A stretch of DNA of 35,000 nt from Bigelowiella natans CCMP2755 (GCA_000320545.1 ADNK01002063.1:1-35000), one strand, 5' to 3'; positions 21,636-32,287 are shown, numbered from the stretch's first letter. Notes: a model not told the origin generated them from the letters alone. Numbers and translations: made by a program.

Positions 21636-22279
21636 TATAATATATTATGAGCGATGAACTGCTCAGCCGTGTGATCATCGGTCGTGGGCATGAAAGTCGT
21701 CTACGTGTCATCACTTTTACGATTTCCACCCGTTGTTTGAGAGTGTGGAGAGGTTCTCGCCCTAAAACGGTGTGAGCCGCATCATCATCATCATCATCAT
21801 CATCAATCACGAACAACTACAACGATGTCAATAACAGGTCGTTCCCGGCGTTCTGACCGAGACTGGAAAGGTGAAGAACCCTTGGCCAAACGTGGATGCG
21901 CACTCTGGCGTCCTCCTTCAGCACTACGGCTTTACAGAGGTAGCAAAAGAGAAACCTATAACAGATTATTATGATATGATATTGGCAGCATACGCTCCGC
22001 GTTTGCCTACGAAGCCATGCTATCTACATCTAGTGCTAATTCTTCCTCAAGACGAATATGTTCGCAACCCTTTTCGTCGCTGTTCTTCCTGTTAATTTCT
22101 GTGCCTTTCATTGCCTTCCCTCCCTCCGTTAGGCTGAATACTACACCGTACTCTTTGGGGTCTCGCGGGCATTGGGCGTTCTTTCCTCCCTCGTTATTGA
22201 CCGCGTGCTTGGCCTACCACTGGAGCGTCCCAAGTCGATGACCACAGAATGGATCCGACAGCAATTCGAAACCAGCTGA
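17882..22279 (+). CDS. CS: Citrate synthase, mitochondrial
   Basis: Condenses acetyl-CoA and oxaloacetate to citrate, the first step of the TCA cycle, in the mitochondrial matrix. Seventeen exons close in phase to 458 aa: 17882-17977, 18218-18274, 18401-18454, 18552-18622, 18718-18849, 18966-19014, 19138-19185, 19311-19363, 19517-19608, 19827-19882, 20141-20236, 20556-20604, 20864-20931, 21200-21319, 21443-21529, 21838-21939, 22133-22279. The N-terminus ([19 protein letters not shown]) is Arg-rich without acids, a matrix-targeting peptide. Family landmarks: [56 protein letters not shown]. Catalytic residues: His294 ([11 protein letters not shown]), His341 ([14 protein letters not shown]) and Asp396 (NVDAHSG). 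Length and sequence match the eukaryotic mitochondrial type, not the bacterial hexameric one. Intron 2 starts with GC; introns carry AT, GT, CT, ATC and ACT microsatellites. Confidence 0.97.
20040..20121. repeat. Compound (CT)n(GT)n microsatellite in citrate synthase intron 10
   Basis: A CT run passes into a GT run and ends just before the CGCTCCCTAG acceptor of exon 11. Another CT run lies at 19735-19767 in intron 9. Confidence 0.95.
20483..20524. repeat. (AT)n microsatellite in citrate synthase intron 11
   Basis: An AT run sits about 30 nt upstream of the exon 12 acceptor. A second AT run follows at about 20691-20726 in intron 12. Confidence 0.95.
21536..21632. repeat. (TAC)n and (GT)n tracts in citrate synthase intron 15
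   Basis: A TAC/ACT triplet run is followed 30 nt later by a GT run; an (ATC)n run at 21781-21805 lies near the 3' end of the same intron. Confidence 0.95.
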
Positions 22280-23694
22280 AGAAGGCGGGAAAGAGGAGAA
22301 TAACGTCCATCCACGGAGTAAATAATACTATTGCCACCACCACTATCACCACCACGCACGCACTTCCTTCAAAAAGCAGTCATAAATCCATAAACAAGCC
22401 GTTGCGGGAACGAGCGACGATCTCTGTCAGCAGCATGTTAAGTAGTTTTCGCGGTCAGCCCGTTCGCGATGGTGTAACTACGTTATTCGTGATGTTGCAT
22501 CGTCTGATCAGTGTATGTACCGTGCATTCGCAAGTTACAATCATGAAAGAAGTAGGCTCTCCATCTAGCCATGCGGGAGGTCTGGTCTAGAGGTGCCGAG
22601 CCCATGCATGAACCATTTTGCCGTCCTCTTGTCCTGTTTCTGATTGTTGAGGGCTTTCTAGCTTTGTCGTCTGCAAAAAATTGCTACAAGTCACAAAATC
22701 TTGTGCACAGCAGGAGTTGCAGTTCGCACGAGATGAGATCTTTTTTCTAAGCATGCTTGCATGATTCGCTGCTCATGTTGCGCGTGGCGTGCTTGTAAAG
22801 CAAGCATAGCTGCGGTCTGAGATGAACAGTGGTTTCATTGTTTTGGTCAAATTTGACAGCATGCATCAAGTCATGATTGCTAGCTTGATTGATTGACTAA
22901 CAGGCCTTCTTGGTGAAGGTCTGCTTGCTAGCTAGCTCATTGGCACCCAGGCCTTTCCATGCTAGCATGGCCTGGCTAGCTGGTCTAGTGGTCTTGCACA
23001 TTGCTAGATGATTGGATTTTCCCGTCGCGATCGACATGCGGTGTTTTGTTTGGGGGTGCGACAACCCCCCGCCTCAGCTTGTCGCGCCTGAGGTGACTTT
23101 CGCTTGATCACCTTGCGTGCCACACTTCACGTGCAGATCCCACAAAACGAGGACGCCCCGACTCGAAACTCTACATGCACCCAGGTGATGAGAACACGTC
23201 CACCCCCTCTAGCCCTCCGCCAGCCCAGCATTGTGTGTCCAAAGTCCCAACGTTTCACGCCCGGACCAGCAGAGTCAGCAATCCTCTGCTGGTCTTCCTG
23301 GGCCACGCTGGCACGGACAGTGATGCTGCAGCTGCCACCACATGCCACCCACCTTCATCATCCCTTGCCTCGATGTTTTGTGTGTGCTGGTGTGTTCTGC
23401 CTTGCCACAGCTAGACTGCTGCTGCTACTACCACCACTGCCACAACTGCCACCACCACACTCAGCACGTGATGGACGTGCTGGCGTGTGATGCAATGCTG
23501 GAATGTGCATGGCGGTCCATTGCATGTCTGTCAGGATTCACGTTGCCAGTGTTGCTAGTGCCACTACTCGCAACACCATGCCTCCTTTGCCACCACCAAA
23601 AAACTAGTTTCAACACTGCCTCATTCACCCAACATGAACACTGTGGCGAGGGAGATGCATGCATGCAGAATTGCACGCAGTTTCCCCCACTTCT

Positions 23695-23741
23695 CAAGGG
23701 GGTTTCACTCCCCCGGGTTTTGGTCCGTGTCGTACTCGGAA
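23695..23741 (+). repeat. Left arm of an inverted repeat pair
   Basis: This arm begins CAAGGGGGTTTCACTCCCC and continues GGTTTTGGTCCGTGTCGTAC; the reverse complement recurs at 24791-24835 with a few substitutions and indels. The flanks share A-rich GTGCAAAAAAGTG-like sequence, so the arms are probably parts of longer diverged copies of a dispersed element. Confidence 0.6.
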
Positions 23742-24790
23742 TCCACTCCAAACTTCTTCCGAAGCACCACAGAAGACTTCTGGACGTGTGAGAAGGTCCA
23801 GAATTGTCCAGAAAGGGGTGCAAAAAAGTGGATTTTCAAGAAAAAAAATCGAGGGCAAAAACTTTGGGTGCCGCGGAAAGGGTCCCCTTTGCGCGTTGGC
23901 TCAAAAAAACATGCTCAGAGGCCGTGTCAACAGCAACTCCATCACCTCCAGAAGTTCCACTCCAAAATTCGCAAAATTGAACGTTTCCGCGCCAAAAAAG
24001 CGCTTTTTTTTTTGTGGTTTTGACTTTGGTGAGTTTTCGATGTGTGGCTCCTAGCGGCCTGCACGGCGGTGCTGATGCGGCAATCAATGAAGCTGGATGT
24101 GATGCGCGACGCGCAGCTTCAGAGCTGCTTGGGATTGGACGCACGAGCAAGACGTGTGGGCGCGATGGCGCACACTGGCACACTGTGTGCGTGCCCAGCG
24201 CGCGCGCACGCAAGCACTCACAGCTTCCCACTCTGATGCACACCTGTCACTTCATCATCAAATTGAAGCCAGACACGTCGCGACGTTGAAATTGTCACGT
24301 GCAGGCACGTGCAGAAGAGCGTGCACGCGCTGTGCATTGTTGTCATCGTTGTCACCCGATCGACGCACGGGAAGAGCTGTGAGGCGTGTGTTGTGGAATG
24401 GACTTCACTTTTCCAATCATTGTCATCCCAATGCAGCTGCGCAAAGCTGCGGCAGGAATCGAAGCGGGAACAACCACACGATGTGAGCTGTCGTTTGGAC
24501 TGCACAGCTCACAGCGCCACTCTCAGACATCGATGGGAAGGGCGGGAATGATGAACAATGAACGATGAACAAAGCATTGATCAAATCTGCATGCGCCAGG
24601 GAAGTGGGTTGGGCACATCTGAGACATCCCAGTGACACGATGCCAAGAGTTCCGCCAATGTGCATCTTGGGCAATTTCACTGGACATTTTGTGGATGGTT
24701 TTTGAAGAAAACACTGAGGAATTTGAACAAAATTTGCACTTTTTTGGGTGAAATCGAAAATTTTTTCCCGGCTGACGCCGGGGCAAAACC

Positions 24791-24835
24791 GCCGAGCATG
24801 ACACGGACCAAAAACCGGGGAGTGAAACCCCCTTG
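24791..24835 (-). repeat. Right arm of an inverted repeat pair
   Basis: The reverse complement reads CAAGGGGGTTTCACTCCCC then GGTTTTTGGTCCGTGTCATG, matching the left arm at 23695-23741. The arms are about 1.05 kb apart. No transposase frame lies between them. Confidence 0.6.
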
Positions 24836-25231
24836 CCACTTCTGCTTCTTCCTGCCGAATGTCGCGAGTGGGAGCGTGGGAGCCCAATCAAACAATGTGC
24901 GGTCGGTGTGAATTAGTCGTAGGATGAAAACGGCCTGTATTTTCCCAAAATCATGATTTCCCAAAATTCACCTCGCCCAGATCCAAGCCAGCAACAAACT
25001 ACGCGCTCGTCGTTCGCCCCGTCTCGCTGAACATTGAACAAGCTGAGCGTGGGATAAGCTCGCGATGCTCGAAGGGTAGCATGTGTTCTTATGTAACCAT
25101 CACAGGGCCTCTGCGAGCGAATGACCCAAGTTGAAGAGAGTGTGCAAACTCAAACTCTCCTGTACTGAGCGACATCTGCTCTGTTCTCACGCTTCCCCTC
25201 GTGCATCTTTGCTGTTTTGTTCTCTCCTCAG

Positions 25232-25324
25232 CTCCATAGGGAGGATTTTCCTATGCGCCGGGATGGTGCTAATCGTGCTCGCTACCATCCCGCTTTCGAT
25301 GCAGATGTACAAAGAGCAATCAAA
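25232..25324 (+). CDS. Possible signal-anchor exon of the fucosyltransferase gene
   Basis: After a strong TCTCTCCTCAG acceptor, 93 nt read SIGRIFLCAGMVLIVLATIP and SMQMYKEQS, a single hydrophobic helix with flanking charge. A GTACTA donor at 25325 leaves phase 2, and a TCGTAG acceptor at 25696 would join it in phase to IFHYLVMEAAQ of the downstream gene. A type II Golgi glycosyltransferase would be expected to have such an anchor. The upstream starting exon was not found. Confidence 0.4.
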
Positions 25325-25602
25325 GTACTACTAGTTTCTTCAGCGTTTCTAATCTGACTGACCACCAATTTTGACATGATCTAATGGTGTGAAGGCCCCA
25401 GCCGTCTACTCACGGCCCTTCGATCTTGCAGCAGGATCCGAAGCAAAATCTCGCAGGTTACGAATGAGTATGTAATTTTCATCAGGCAAAATGAGGAAAG
25501 CAAGCCATGTAGTGCTGCGAAACCACCTCTTTACATATGTTAAACAATCTAGCCTCCCCATCCATCCTATCCTCCTCCTGCTACTATTACTACTATTACT
25601 AG

Positions 25603-25633
<31 letters not shown>

Positions 25634-25715
25634 ACGATGGTGTGTCGGCGGTAAGTCGGATGCGGAAGGGGAAGTGCTGTTGTACTGAGCTCGTAGCATA
25701 TTTCATTATTTAGTA

Positions 25716-26274
25716 ATGGAAGCTGCGCAAGCTGCGAAAGCGGCAGCGAAAGCAGCGGATGCATCGACAAAGGCCGTCGAGGAAATGCAGAAGGAATTTC
25801 AAAAGCACTTGACGAAAATCAATGAAGACTGGGTTGATTCTGACCGTAGATGTGTGTCTCGTTCATACTGTAAAGGCGGCTGCGCGTTGGCGTGCACGTG
25901 TGATGGTGGTGGTGGTGTGGGGGGGGGAGGTGCTGCAATCTAGTATTCCTAGTCATTAATTCGTGAGTTGTAGCAGCGATGACTGCAACGCATCGTTTCA
26001 TTGTGATCATTATTAATAGAATTTTATTATCCTTACTCCTTCCTGCCTAAAACGCGTAGGAATCGCGTTTCAAATCCATAGAGCGTAAGCTTGTGATCCA
26101 GGCAGAGGACTTCGAGATTAAGCTATCGACCGAGAGAGCGACACGAAAGCTCAACTCAGCCCTTTCCGACGCCCTGGACAAGATCGGTGATACGTTTGGG
26201 AAATTCGCAGAGAACATACAGCAACAGCAGAAGCAGATAACTAGGGACATGATTGTAGCGAAACAAGAGCTGCT

Positions 26275-26307
<33 letters not shown>

Positions 26308-27399
26308 GAGAGACCTGCCGAGTTTGGGGAAGAGCAGAGGAGAAGAATCGTTAGTATCACACTTGGTTCAGCAAATTCAGACTCTCCAACAGCAACAACA
26401 ACAACAACAACAACAGCGAGAGCGGACAAAAGTATCCATCTCCGAAGCCCCACCCCCAAACAAAACCAGTAAGAATCGTAGTAGTGGTAGCGGCAACAGC
26501 AGCACCCACATCAGTGATACAGAGACTACTTCCAAATCACCGCAGCAATCCCCCCCCCCACCCTCCTCCTCCTCCTCCTCCTCCGCGTCCACCACCATCA
26601 AAACCCCCTCCAGTCCTCCTAAGTTAACTTCGTCATCTTCATCGCCGTCATCCCCGACACCAACAACAGCATCAGCGGCGGCCACAACATCCAAAAATAT
26701 CACCGCCACTAGCAGCGGCGCCTCCAAGAGCAAAACCAACGCTACGGCCATCGCCGTTCCAAAGCCGCGCGTGAGCAACCACACGAACGCTGCTACCGCT
26801 CCCGCCAAAGTGCTGCTGCTGGCAAATGAAACGGCCCCATCGCCTACCTATGTAGTCACGCAAGAGGAGAGGCGACGGGTGGGGAGAACCCTGCTCAGCA
26901 TCTTCAGAAATCGTGAGGTCACAGAGACGCAAGAGGGTAACTGCGATTGCTACGCCGCGTACGTCGCTCGGAAGATGCGGTGCAGCGAAAGTGCGGTTGA
27001 GCGGCTCGCGCCAAAATCCTCGTGCAAGTGCGCCGGGGCAGGAGCCAACGACACCGCTTTCGCGTCCAGAAGCTTGACAACCAAGGGGCGCAGGGAGGAG
27101 GTAATCGTGCCCTTCAGGATTGATGAAAATTGGTGGTGATGATGATGATGATGATGATGACGATGCTATGATACTTGAATGAAGGAGGGAGGAGGGGGAG
27201 GGGGAGGGGGGGATGACGTGAACACCGAGTTCCTAAATCTCTCTCTTGTTCCAATGAGTAGCCGCCGCCGCCGCCACCGCCACGTTATGATTAGTATTCT
27301 ATAAGTTGGGAGTCATTTAGTAGAGAGGTTTCCACACGTCCAAACCAAACATGCATATAATTAATAAAGAGGTAAATGAACATCTTTATTTTTTGAATC

Positions 27400-27457
<58 letters not shown>

Positions 27458-28607
27458 TCAGCTATTCCTCGGGCTCACGCTCTACCAGCACCATTGCCAT
27501 GTCACCTGCTCGCAGGGGGCCGGCGTCCGGCCGCACAACGCTGGTCTCTTCTCCCAACTGCACATCAAATGGCATGAAATCGTGTTCAAAGAACTACGGT
27601 TCCGACCCGTCTCCACGCAGGGATATTCCATCCTCAACGCCGCGTGGGGGTATCTTCCGCAGAAGTGCGCGCACGGCGCGCTTGAGTGCTACTTCGAGAG
27701 GCGGCGCCACGCGTGCGCGACGAAGGAGGAGGCTCTCGAGAACGTCCAGTCGTGGGCAAAGGTCAACAAGGAAAGGAGGAGCGCGAAGAGTCAGGACACG
27801 CAGGTTAGCGGTCGCGAGATAGAGGAGGCCAAAAACGAGATGAAGCTGGCCAACGGCTATTTCGCGCGGTTTTTGATGTGGAAACGGGGGCTCTCCTTCA
27901 CAGACATGGTGGGGGTCACGACGCGGTACATCTTCCAGCCCAACGCAGCGCTCAGGAAAAGGATTTTCGGGGAGATGGAGCGCTTGGGGCTAGTGCCGGG
28001 GGAGTTCCTGGGGGTCAACTTGAGGAGGGGCAAGGACAAGCTCTCGGAGGGAATCACGATCCAACCCTACGAGGAGGTGGCGGTAGCGATCCAGGAGCAT
28101 TGCAGGCAGCACAACGTCTCGACTGTCCACTTCATGTCCGACGACGAGGAGATCCTGGCCTTCCTTCGCGCCCGGTTGAGGGGCATCCGCTTCACGCACA
28201 TCCCGCGCCAGCGGAAGGAGCACGGGAAAAACTGGGACGAGACCGGGTACTTGGTGATGAATTGCTTTATTATCAGCCTCGGCGCACATTTCGTGGGATC
28301 GCTCACCTCCAACCTCGCGCGGTTCATCCTGGAGCTGCAGCTTGGGTGGTCCGCTTTCGGACTGGAAACCCCCTCCTTCACCGACCTGGACGAGTATCTG
28401 GACATGAAGAGGCTGAGGGAGGGGTGGTACTTCTGCGCGGGGAATCACTGTGGGCTGTGCAGGTGGAACGAGACTGTTAATCGCGTTTGCCACGTCCTCA
28501 CGCCGTGCCCTTGGTGCAAAACGGGAGGCTACTGTACACCTGTGGGATGCGAAGACGAAGGAATACAACTGACTAGCGTGGACACCGGCGCCATTATGAA
28601 GATTTAG
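25716..28607 (+). CDS. FUT8/NodZ-like (GT23-type) fucosyltransferase with low-complexity stem
   Basis: GT23 enzymes transfer fucose from GDP-fucose to N-glycan cores or chitooligosaccharides, usually in the Golgi lumen. Exons 25716-25832, 26060-27100 and 27462-28607 join in phase to 767 aa (an alternative third-exon start is 27516). Residues 1-120 are Ala-rich then coiled coil (AAQAAKAAAKAAD, LNSALSDALDKIGDTFGKF). Residues 120-300 are two Gln runs and a Ser/Pro/Thr-rich stem. The C-terminal half has FRPVSTQG (compare FUT8 FRPVS), VNLRRGKDK at about 571-579 (the nucleotide-sugar-binding 'RR.DK' motif), HFMSDDEEILAF, and FVGSLTSNLARFILEL at about 664-677, like 'F..T.SS...R...E'. The tail has eight Cys between about 711 and 749 instead of the FUT8 SH3 domain. 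Start ATG 25716 is the simplest choice, but a membrane-anchor exon may precede it. Confidence 0.8.
26276..26416 (+). repeat. Two coding CAA/CAG runs (poly-Gln) in the fucosyltransferase stem
   Basis: CAA/CAG triplet runs at about 26276-26308 and 26387-26416 each encode roughly ten glutamines within an otherwise coiled-coil region. They stay in frame, consistent with a triplet microsatellite tolerated in coding sequence. Confidence 0.8.
27408..27458. repeat. Compound (AT)n(AC)n microsatellite at a splice acceptor
   Basis: AT then AC dinucleotides run up to ATCAG, the acceptor proposed for the fucosyltransferase catalytic exon. The AC run takes the place of a normal pyrimidine tract. Confidence 0.9.
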
Positions 28608-28630
28608 CTTATTAATACTAGTATTAGATA

Positions 28631-28673
<43 letters not shown>

Positions 28674-29526
28674 ATATTACAATATATATATAATATATGC
28701 TTAGTGCAACGGCGTGTGCAAGCCGTGTATTTGTATCAGGTATGCCACGATGAGTAGACACGTACATCTATACATGTGTACAGGTCGTCGGCACATTTGT
28801 GCGTGCCTAGCGCTAGCTAGGTGCGCTCGACTTGTTGTTTTTGTTGTGTGTGCGCACTTGCATGTTGCATCCTGCACACATGCACATGCACCATCGATCA
28901 TGCATGATCTAGATGATGTTGTTATTGCCGCACTCTGTGCGCGCAGCGCACGCTACTAGAGCACGCGCTCTAGCTAGCTAGCGCTGCATGGCTAGATGGG
29001 TAGATGCAATGTGCGTGTGCACACGTGCATGTGTGCGACGACCCATGCCAGCATGGCTTAGCTAGTTAGATGCATCACGCCAGTAGTACGTGCAATGCGC
29101 GTGCTAGCGTGTTTTCATGTGTTCATGTGTACGTCGATCATGAGCATAGTCGATGCAGCTTTAATGATCTAGATAATGGTTAGCTCACTAGCTGTGGAGC
29201 TTGCTGGCTATGCGTCACAAGCGCAGCAATATGCGTCTACTAGACTTCACACACAACACACACACACACACATCACAACTAGACAACACTAGAACATGTT
29301 GTTGACATCTAGACGCGCCTAGACACACGCTATCGATGAAATAGCACGGTCCCGCGCGGTCACCATCATTGACCGTTGCAAACTGCTAATCATCTCTCTA
29401 GCTTGCCCACTTTATTCTAGCAGCACAGATGCATGCATTTAATGACACATTTACAGCTGTTGCCTTTGTTAGTCTAAGAATAACATTGCAGTGTAGTAGG
29501 CACATGAGCCAGGCCGACTAAAGAAC

Positions 29527-29569
<43 letters not shown>

Positions 29570-29614
29570 AATATACATATGTACATTATCACATGAAAAG
29601 CGCCGATTCTCAAT
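28608..29614. other. Palindrome-rich spacer, no gene found
   Basis: After an (AT)n run at about 28636-28670 the sequence to about 29330 is saturated with CTAG, GCTAGC, TGCA, GCATGC, GTGCAC and GATC/CATG palindromes, with no open frame of protein-like composition. 29530-29566 is (AT)n. It separates two convergent genes. Confidence 0.55.
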
Positions 29615-30972
29615 TCATTTATTCGGTGCTCCGTCACTGCTCTGCGAGGAAGATGATGATGATGCAGGGCCAGGAGAATGAACCCCCCCGTCTCCGACCT
29701 CTTCGGCAGAGCGACTACTGCTAATGAAAAGGATTGCAGCGTCATTGGACATGGAAAGGCAACTTTCAATGCAGAATCGCTCGATTACTACCTGCGAGAG
29801 GGCGATCGTCGTCGTCGTCTCCGGCTTTTCTTTCTTTTCCTTCGTTTCTTTCTCTTCCGACGCTCCTCTCGGTGGTCATCGTCCTCCTCCGAGTTGGCCA
29901 TGTCATCAGCTGCGGTACATATGTGTGTGCGTGCTTGTGTATGTGTGTGTGCGTGTGTGATATGCGCGCGCGCGAGAGAGAGAGAGCGAGGGGGGGGGAG
30001 GGGGGGAGAGAGGAACACACACATTGATCAAAGAGCTGCTGAATATGCAATAACATTCACTGCACGGCAAATGGCCGACTTGAAGGACCGACAGAAAAAC
30101 AATCTTCAGCGCTTTTTGCATCCTCTCTAGTTTGCTATAAATCTCCTCGTTTCTATGCAAACGAGGACATCTATCTCACGAGAGCATGAACCTTCAACGG
30201 AACAGATGCTCTGCTCTGTACGGCGCTTTGCGATTATCCGAGACCTGAGGAGGAGGAGGAGGAGGAGGAGGAGGAGGAGGAGGAGAAAAAAGAAAGAAAA
30301 TGAATAAATGCAACGGAGGAAGGGATTTCATATACACGGAAATTCGTCATATAAGCTCACACTCTTTCGCGCGCGCGCATGCACACAAACACACATCGCC
30401 ATCAACTGTTTAAACGACTTTTTTAATGACAACATAGTTTGAATGATACTTCCGTTTGAGTGATAGGGTCAAAGACGCATATCCGGCAGAGGAGAGGTAC
30501 ATGACTCGAATAGGCACCTAATATGAAGGCAGGACTAATGTTCTATATCGTATAGAAACACGGCGAAACAAAGCAAAGATCATCTTCTCAATCGTCCCAT
30601 GAAAACTGATAGGGAAAAAGAACACCGAGGTTCCTTTTATCACCACAGGTCTTCTGGTGGGATTACAACACTGACTGCCCGTCGTGGGGAATGACTATTT
30701 TTGTGTTTTTGTTCGTGAAATCCACTTTGCATCAAAGGCCCTTCAACGCGTATTTGTTCCAATGCTCGCAGTGCTATCGCCGTCGTCTCCCCCCCCCCTC
30801 CCTCTCTCTTTCCCCATCTCTCTTCCTCCTCTTCTTCTTTCTTCTTCTTCTTCTCGTTGTTGTTGGCTGACCCCTTTGTAGGCCCTCCCCACGAAGTACT
30901 TGTACACGTTCTGGGCGACAGCGACGTCGCTGAGCTCTATCACGACTAACGGTGGTGGGTGGCGGTGGTACA

Positions 30973-31037
<65 letters not shown>

Positions 31038-31398
31038 TGTGTGTGTGCCCTACTGCATTCTACAAAAACCATATCGCAAAACATGCACACGAAGTTGTAG
31101 TAGTAGTAGTAGCGAAAGCCCTCACCATGCCCCTTGACGGTGTATGGCCCCGAGAGAATCTGCCCTCCATGATCCACGAGCACACTCTGCACTTCGCGCG
31201 CAACCTACGCGTTGGCATGGGGAGAGGCAGGTGCAAAGCCGATGTGTCAAAGAACTGAGATGCAAGAGACCGACGAAGCTCGCGATGTAATTCACCTCGT
31301 TCTCGATGTTCATGTAGTATTCGCGTGTGAGTACCACGTAGCTGCAGTAGCAAAGGAGGGTATCGCTCAACGAGGTACGATGGTATTTTATATTATTT

Positions 31399-31435
<37 letters not shown>

Positions 31436-31595
31436 CTCGCTCACTCTTTAGCATTATTCCTCTAGTACACCACAGGATGAAAGACGCAGCAGCAACGCTG
31501 CAAGGGATACGGCTCTTTTTCATTTCACATCACTCATGCTTTGACAAGGCGCGGGATGACAGCTCAAAACCGTTGTCTTCTCCTTCGGTGCTCAT
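29615..31595 (-). CDS. Unidentified protein with Lys/Arg/Ser-rich C-terminal tail
   Basis: Phase-matched 5' exons 31595-31534, 31497-31471, 31341-31296, 31204-31126 and 30945-30872 read MSTEGEDNGFELSSRALSKH, then ASFILCYVVLTREYYMNIEN, EVAREVQSVLVDHGGQILSG, PYTVKGHVVIELSDV and AQNVYKYFVGRAYKG. The 3' exons (part of 30160-30061, then 29909-29792 and 29720-29615) read HRNEEIYSKLERMQKALK, an acidic MANSEEDDD, then a dense run of Lys/Arg with RRRSPSRS, and end SSDGAPNK. The tail looks like a nuclear localisation or RS-type region of an RNA-processing protein. The 30170-30870 middle was not resolved, so these could be two genes. No family recognised. Confidence 0.5.
30980..31042. repeat. Compound (AT)n(GT)n microsatellite in an intron
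   Basis: An AT run directly followed by GT, in the intron between minus-strand exons 31204-31126 and 30945-30872. Confidence 0.95.
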
Positions 31596-31796
31596 GACTA
31601 CATCTACATGCTGCTACTACCTGCTCGGGGTACACAAGCCATTTAGGCACACGTACGGCGTGGCAATCGGAGAAGGCTAGATCGAGTAGGATACAACACA
31701 ATACCTTTGCTTACAAAGCGGGAATGAAATGCCATATGGCATGGCTGAAGATTCCATCAAAATCATCACTAGAGCCATTCTCATATCATCATCAGG

Positions 31797-31829
<33 letters not shown>

Positions 31830-32101
31830 TTGCTGCTGCTGCTGCTACTACCTGTAGAGCTTCCATAGCGTCCATTTCAATCGAGGTCTTCGGTACCATT
31901 GGTGGAGGATTCACGGGGCCTGCAAACATTGATCATAAGCAGCGGGTTTCGTAATCAACCACCATTCTATGCTCAGGACCTGGGATCGAAGGAGGCGGCG
32001 CTCTGCCAACCTGCAAAACGACGTCATCAGTCCTCATCTAGCTCTCGCACAGTTGTTGTTTTGATGGTAGGTAAAGAATGGTGGATGGTGAGTAGACAGT
32101 G

Positions 32102-32287
32102 ATGAAGCTGAAAAAGAGTGCCGGGGAATATTCGCTGCGTGATAAAGCGAGCGACGTCGTTTTCGAGGACAGAATCGTCGATGCTCTCGCTGCACGATAC
32201 CCATCCGAATTTCCATTTGTGAGAGGAAGCCTTACCTGTGATGTGGTGCTGGACGATGTGGTGAGAAGTGGTACCCTATCGCAATGA
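32102..32287 (+). CDS. Short possible coding exon, function unknown
   Basis: From ATG 32102 the frame reads MKLKKSAGEYSLRDKASDVV and FEDRIVDALAARYPSEFPF, then LTCDVVLDDV and a stop at 32287, 61 codons of protein-like composition. Two GTGAGA donor-like sites (32219 and in GATGTG|GTGAGA) leave open that it is one exon of a longer gene. A GACAG acceptor-like site precedes the ATG. No family recognised. Confidence 0.35.
   Translation: MKLKKSAGEYSLRDKASDVVFEDRIVDALAARYPSEFPFVRGSLTCDVVLDDVVRSGTLSQ

Larger units (their letters stand above)
22280..25230. other. Gene-poor tract with palindromes and dispersed repeats
   Basis: Between citrate synthase and the fucosyltransferase region I see no supported gene. 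22730-23040 is rich in GCTAGC, CTAG and GCATGC. 23100-23600 is rich in CCACCA/CTGCTG triplets. 23695-24835 is bounded by an inverted repeat pair. 24050-24330 is rich in GCGC, GTGCAC and GTGC tracts. Open frames here are mutually overlapping on both strands and have repeat-derived composition. Confidence 0.55.

Noticed and set aside
23634-24887. Overlapping frames on both strands around GFHSPGFWSVS-like peptides, considered as transposon ORFs
   Set aside because: Similar peptides arise because the inverted repeat arms are translated in both directions; no transposase or reverse transcriptase motif is visible.
27878-28568. Long overlapping frames on both strands over the fucosyltransferase
   Set aside because: These are shadows of the GC-rich catalytic exon; only the frame with the FUT8-like motifs is kept.
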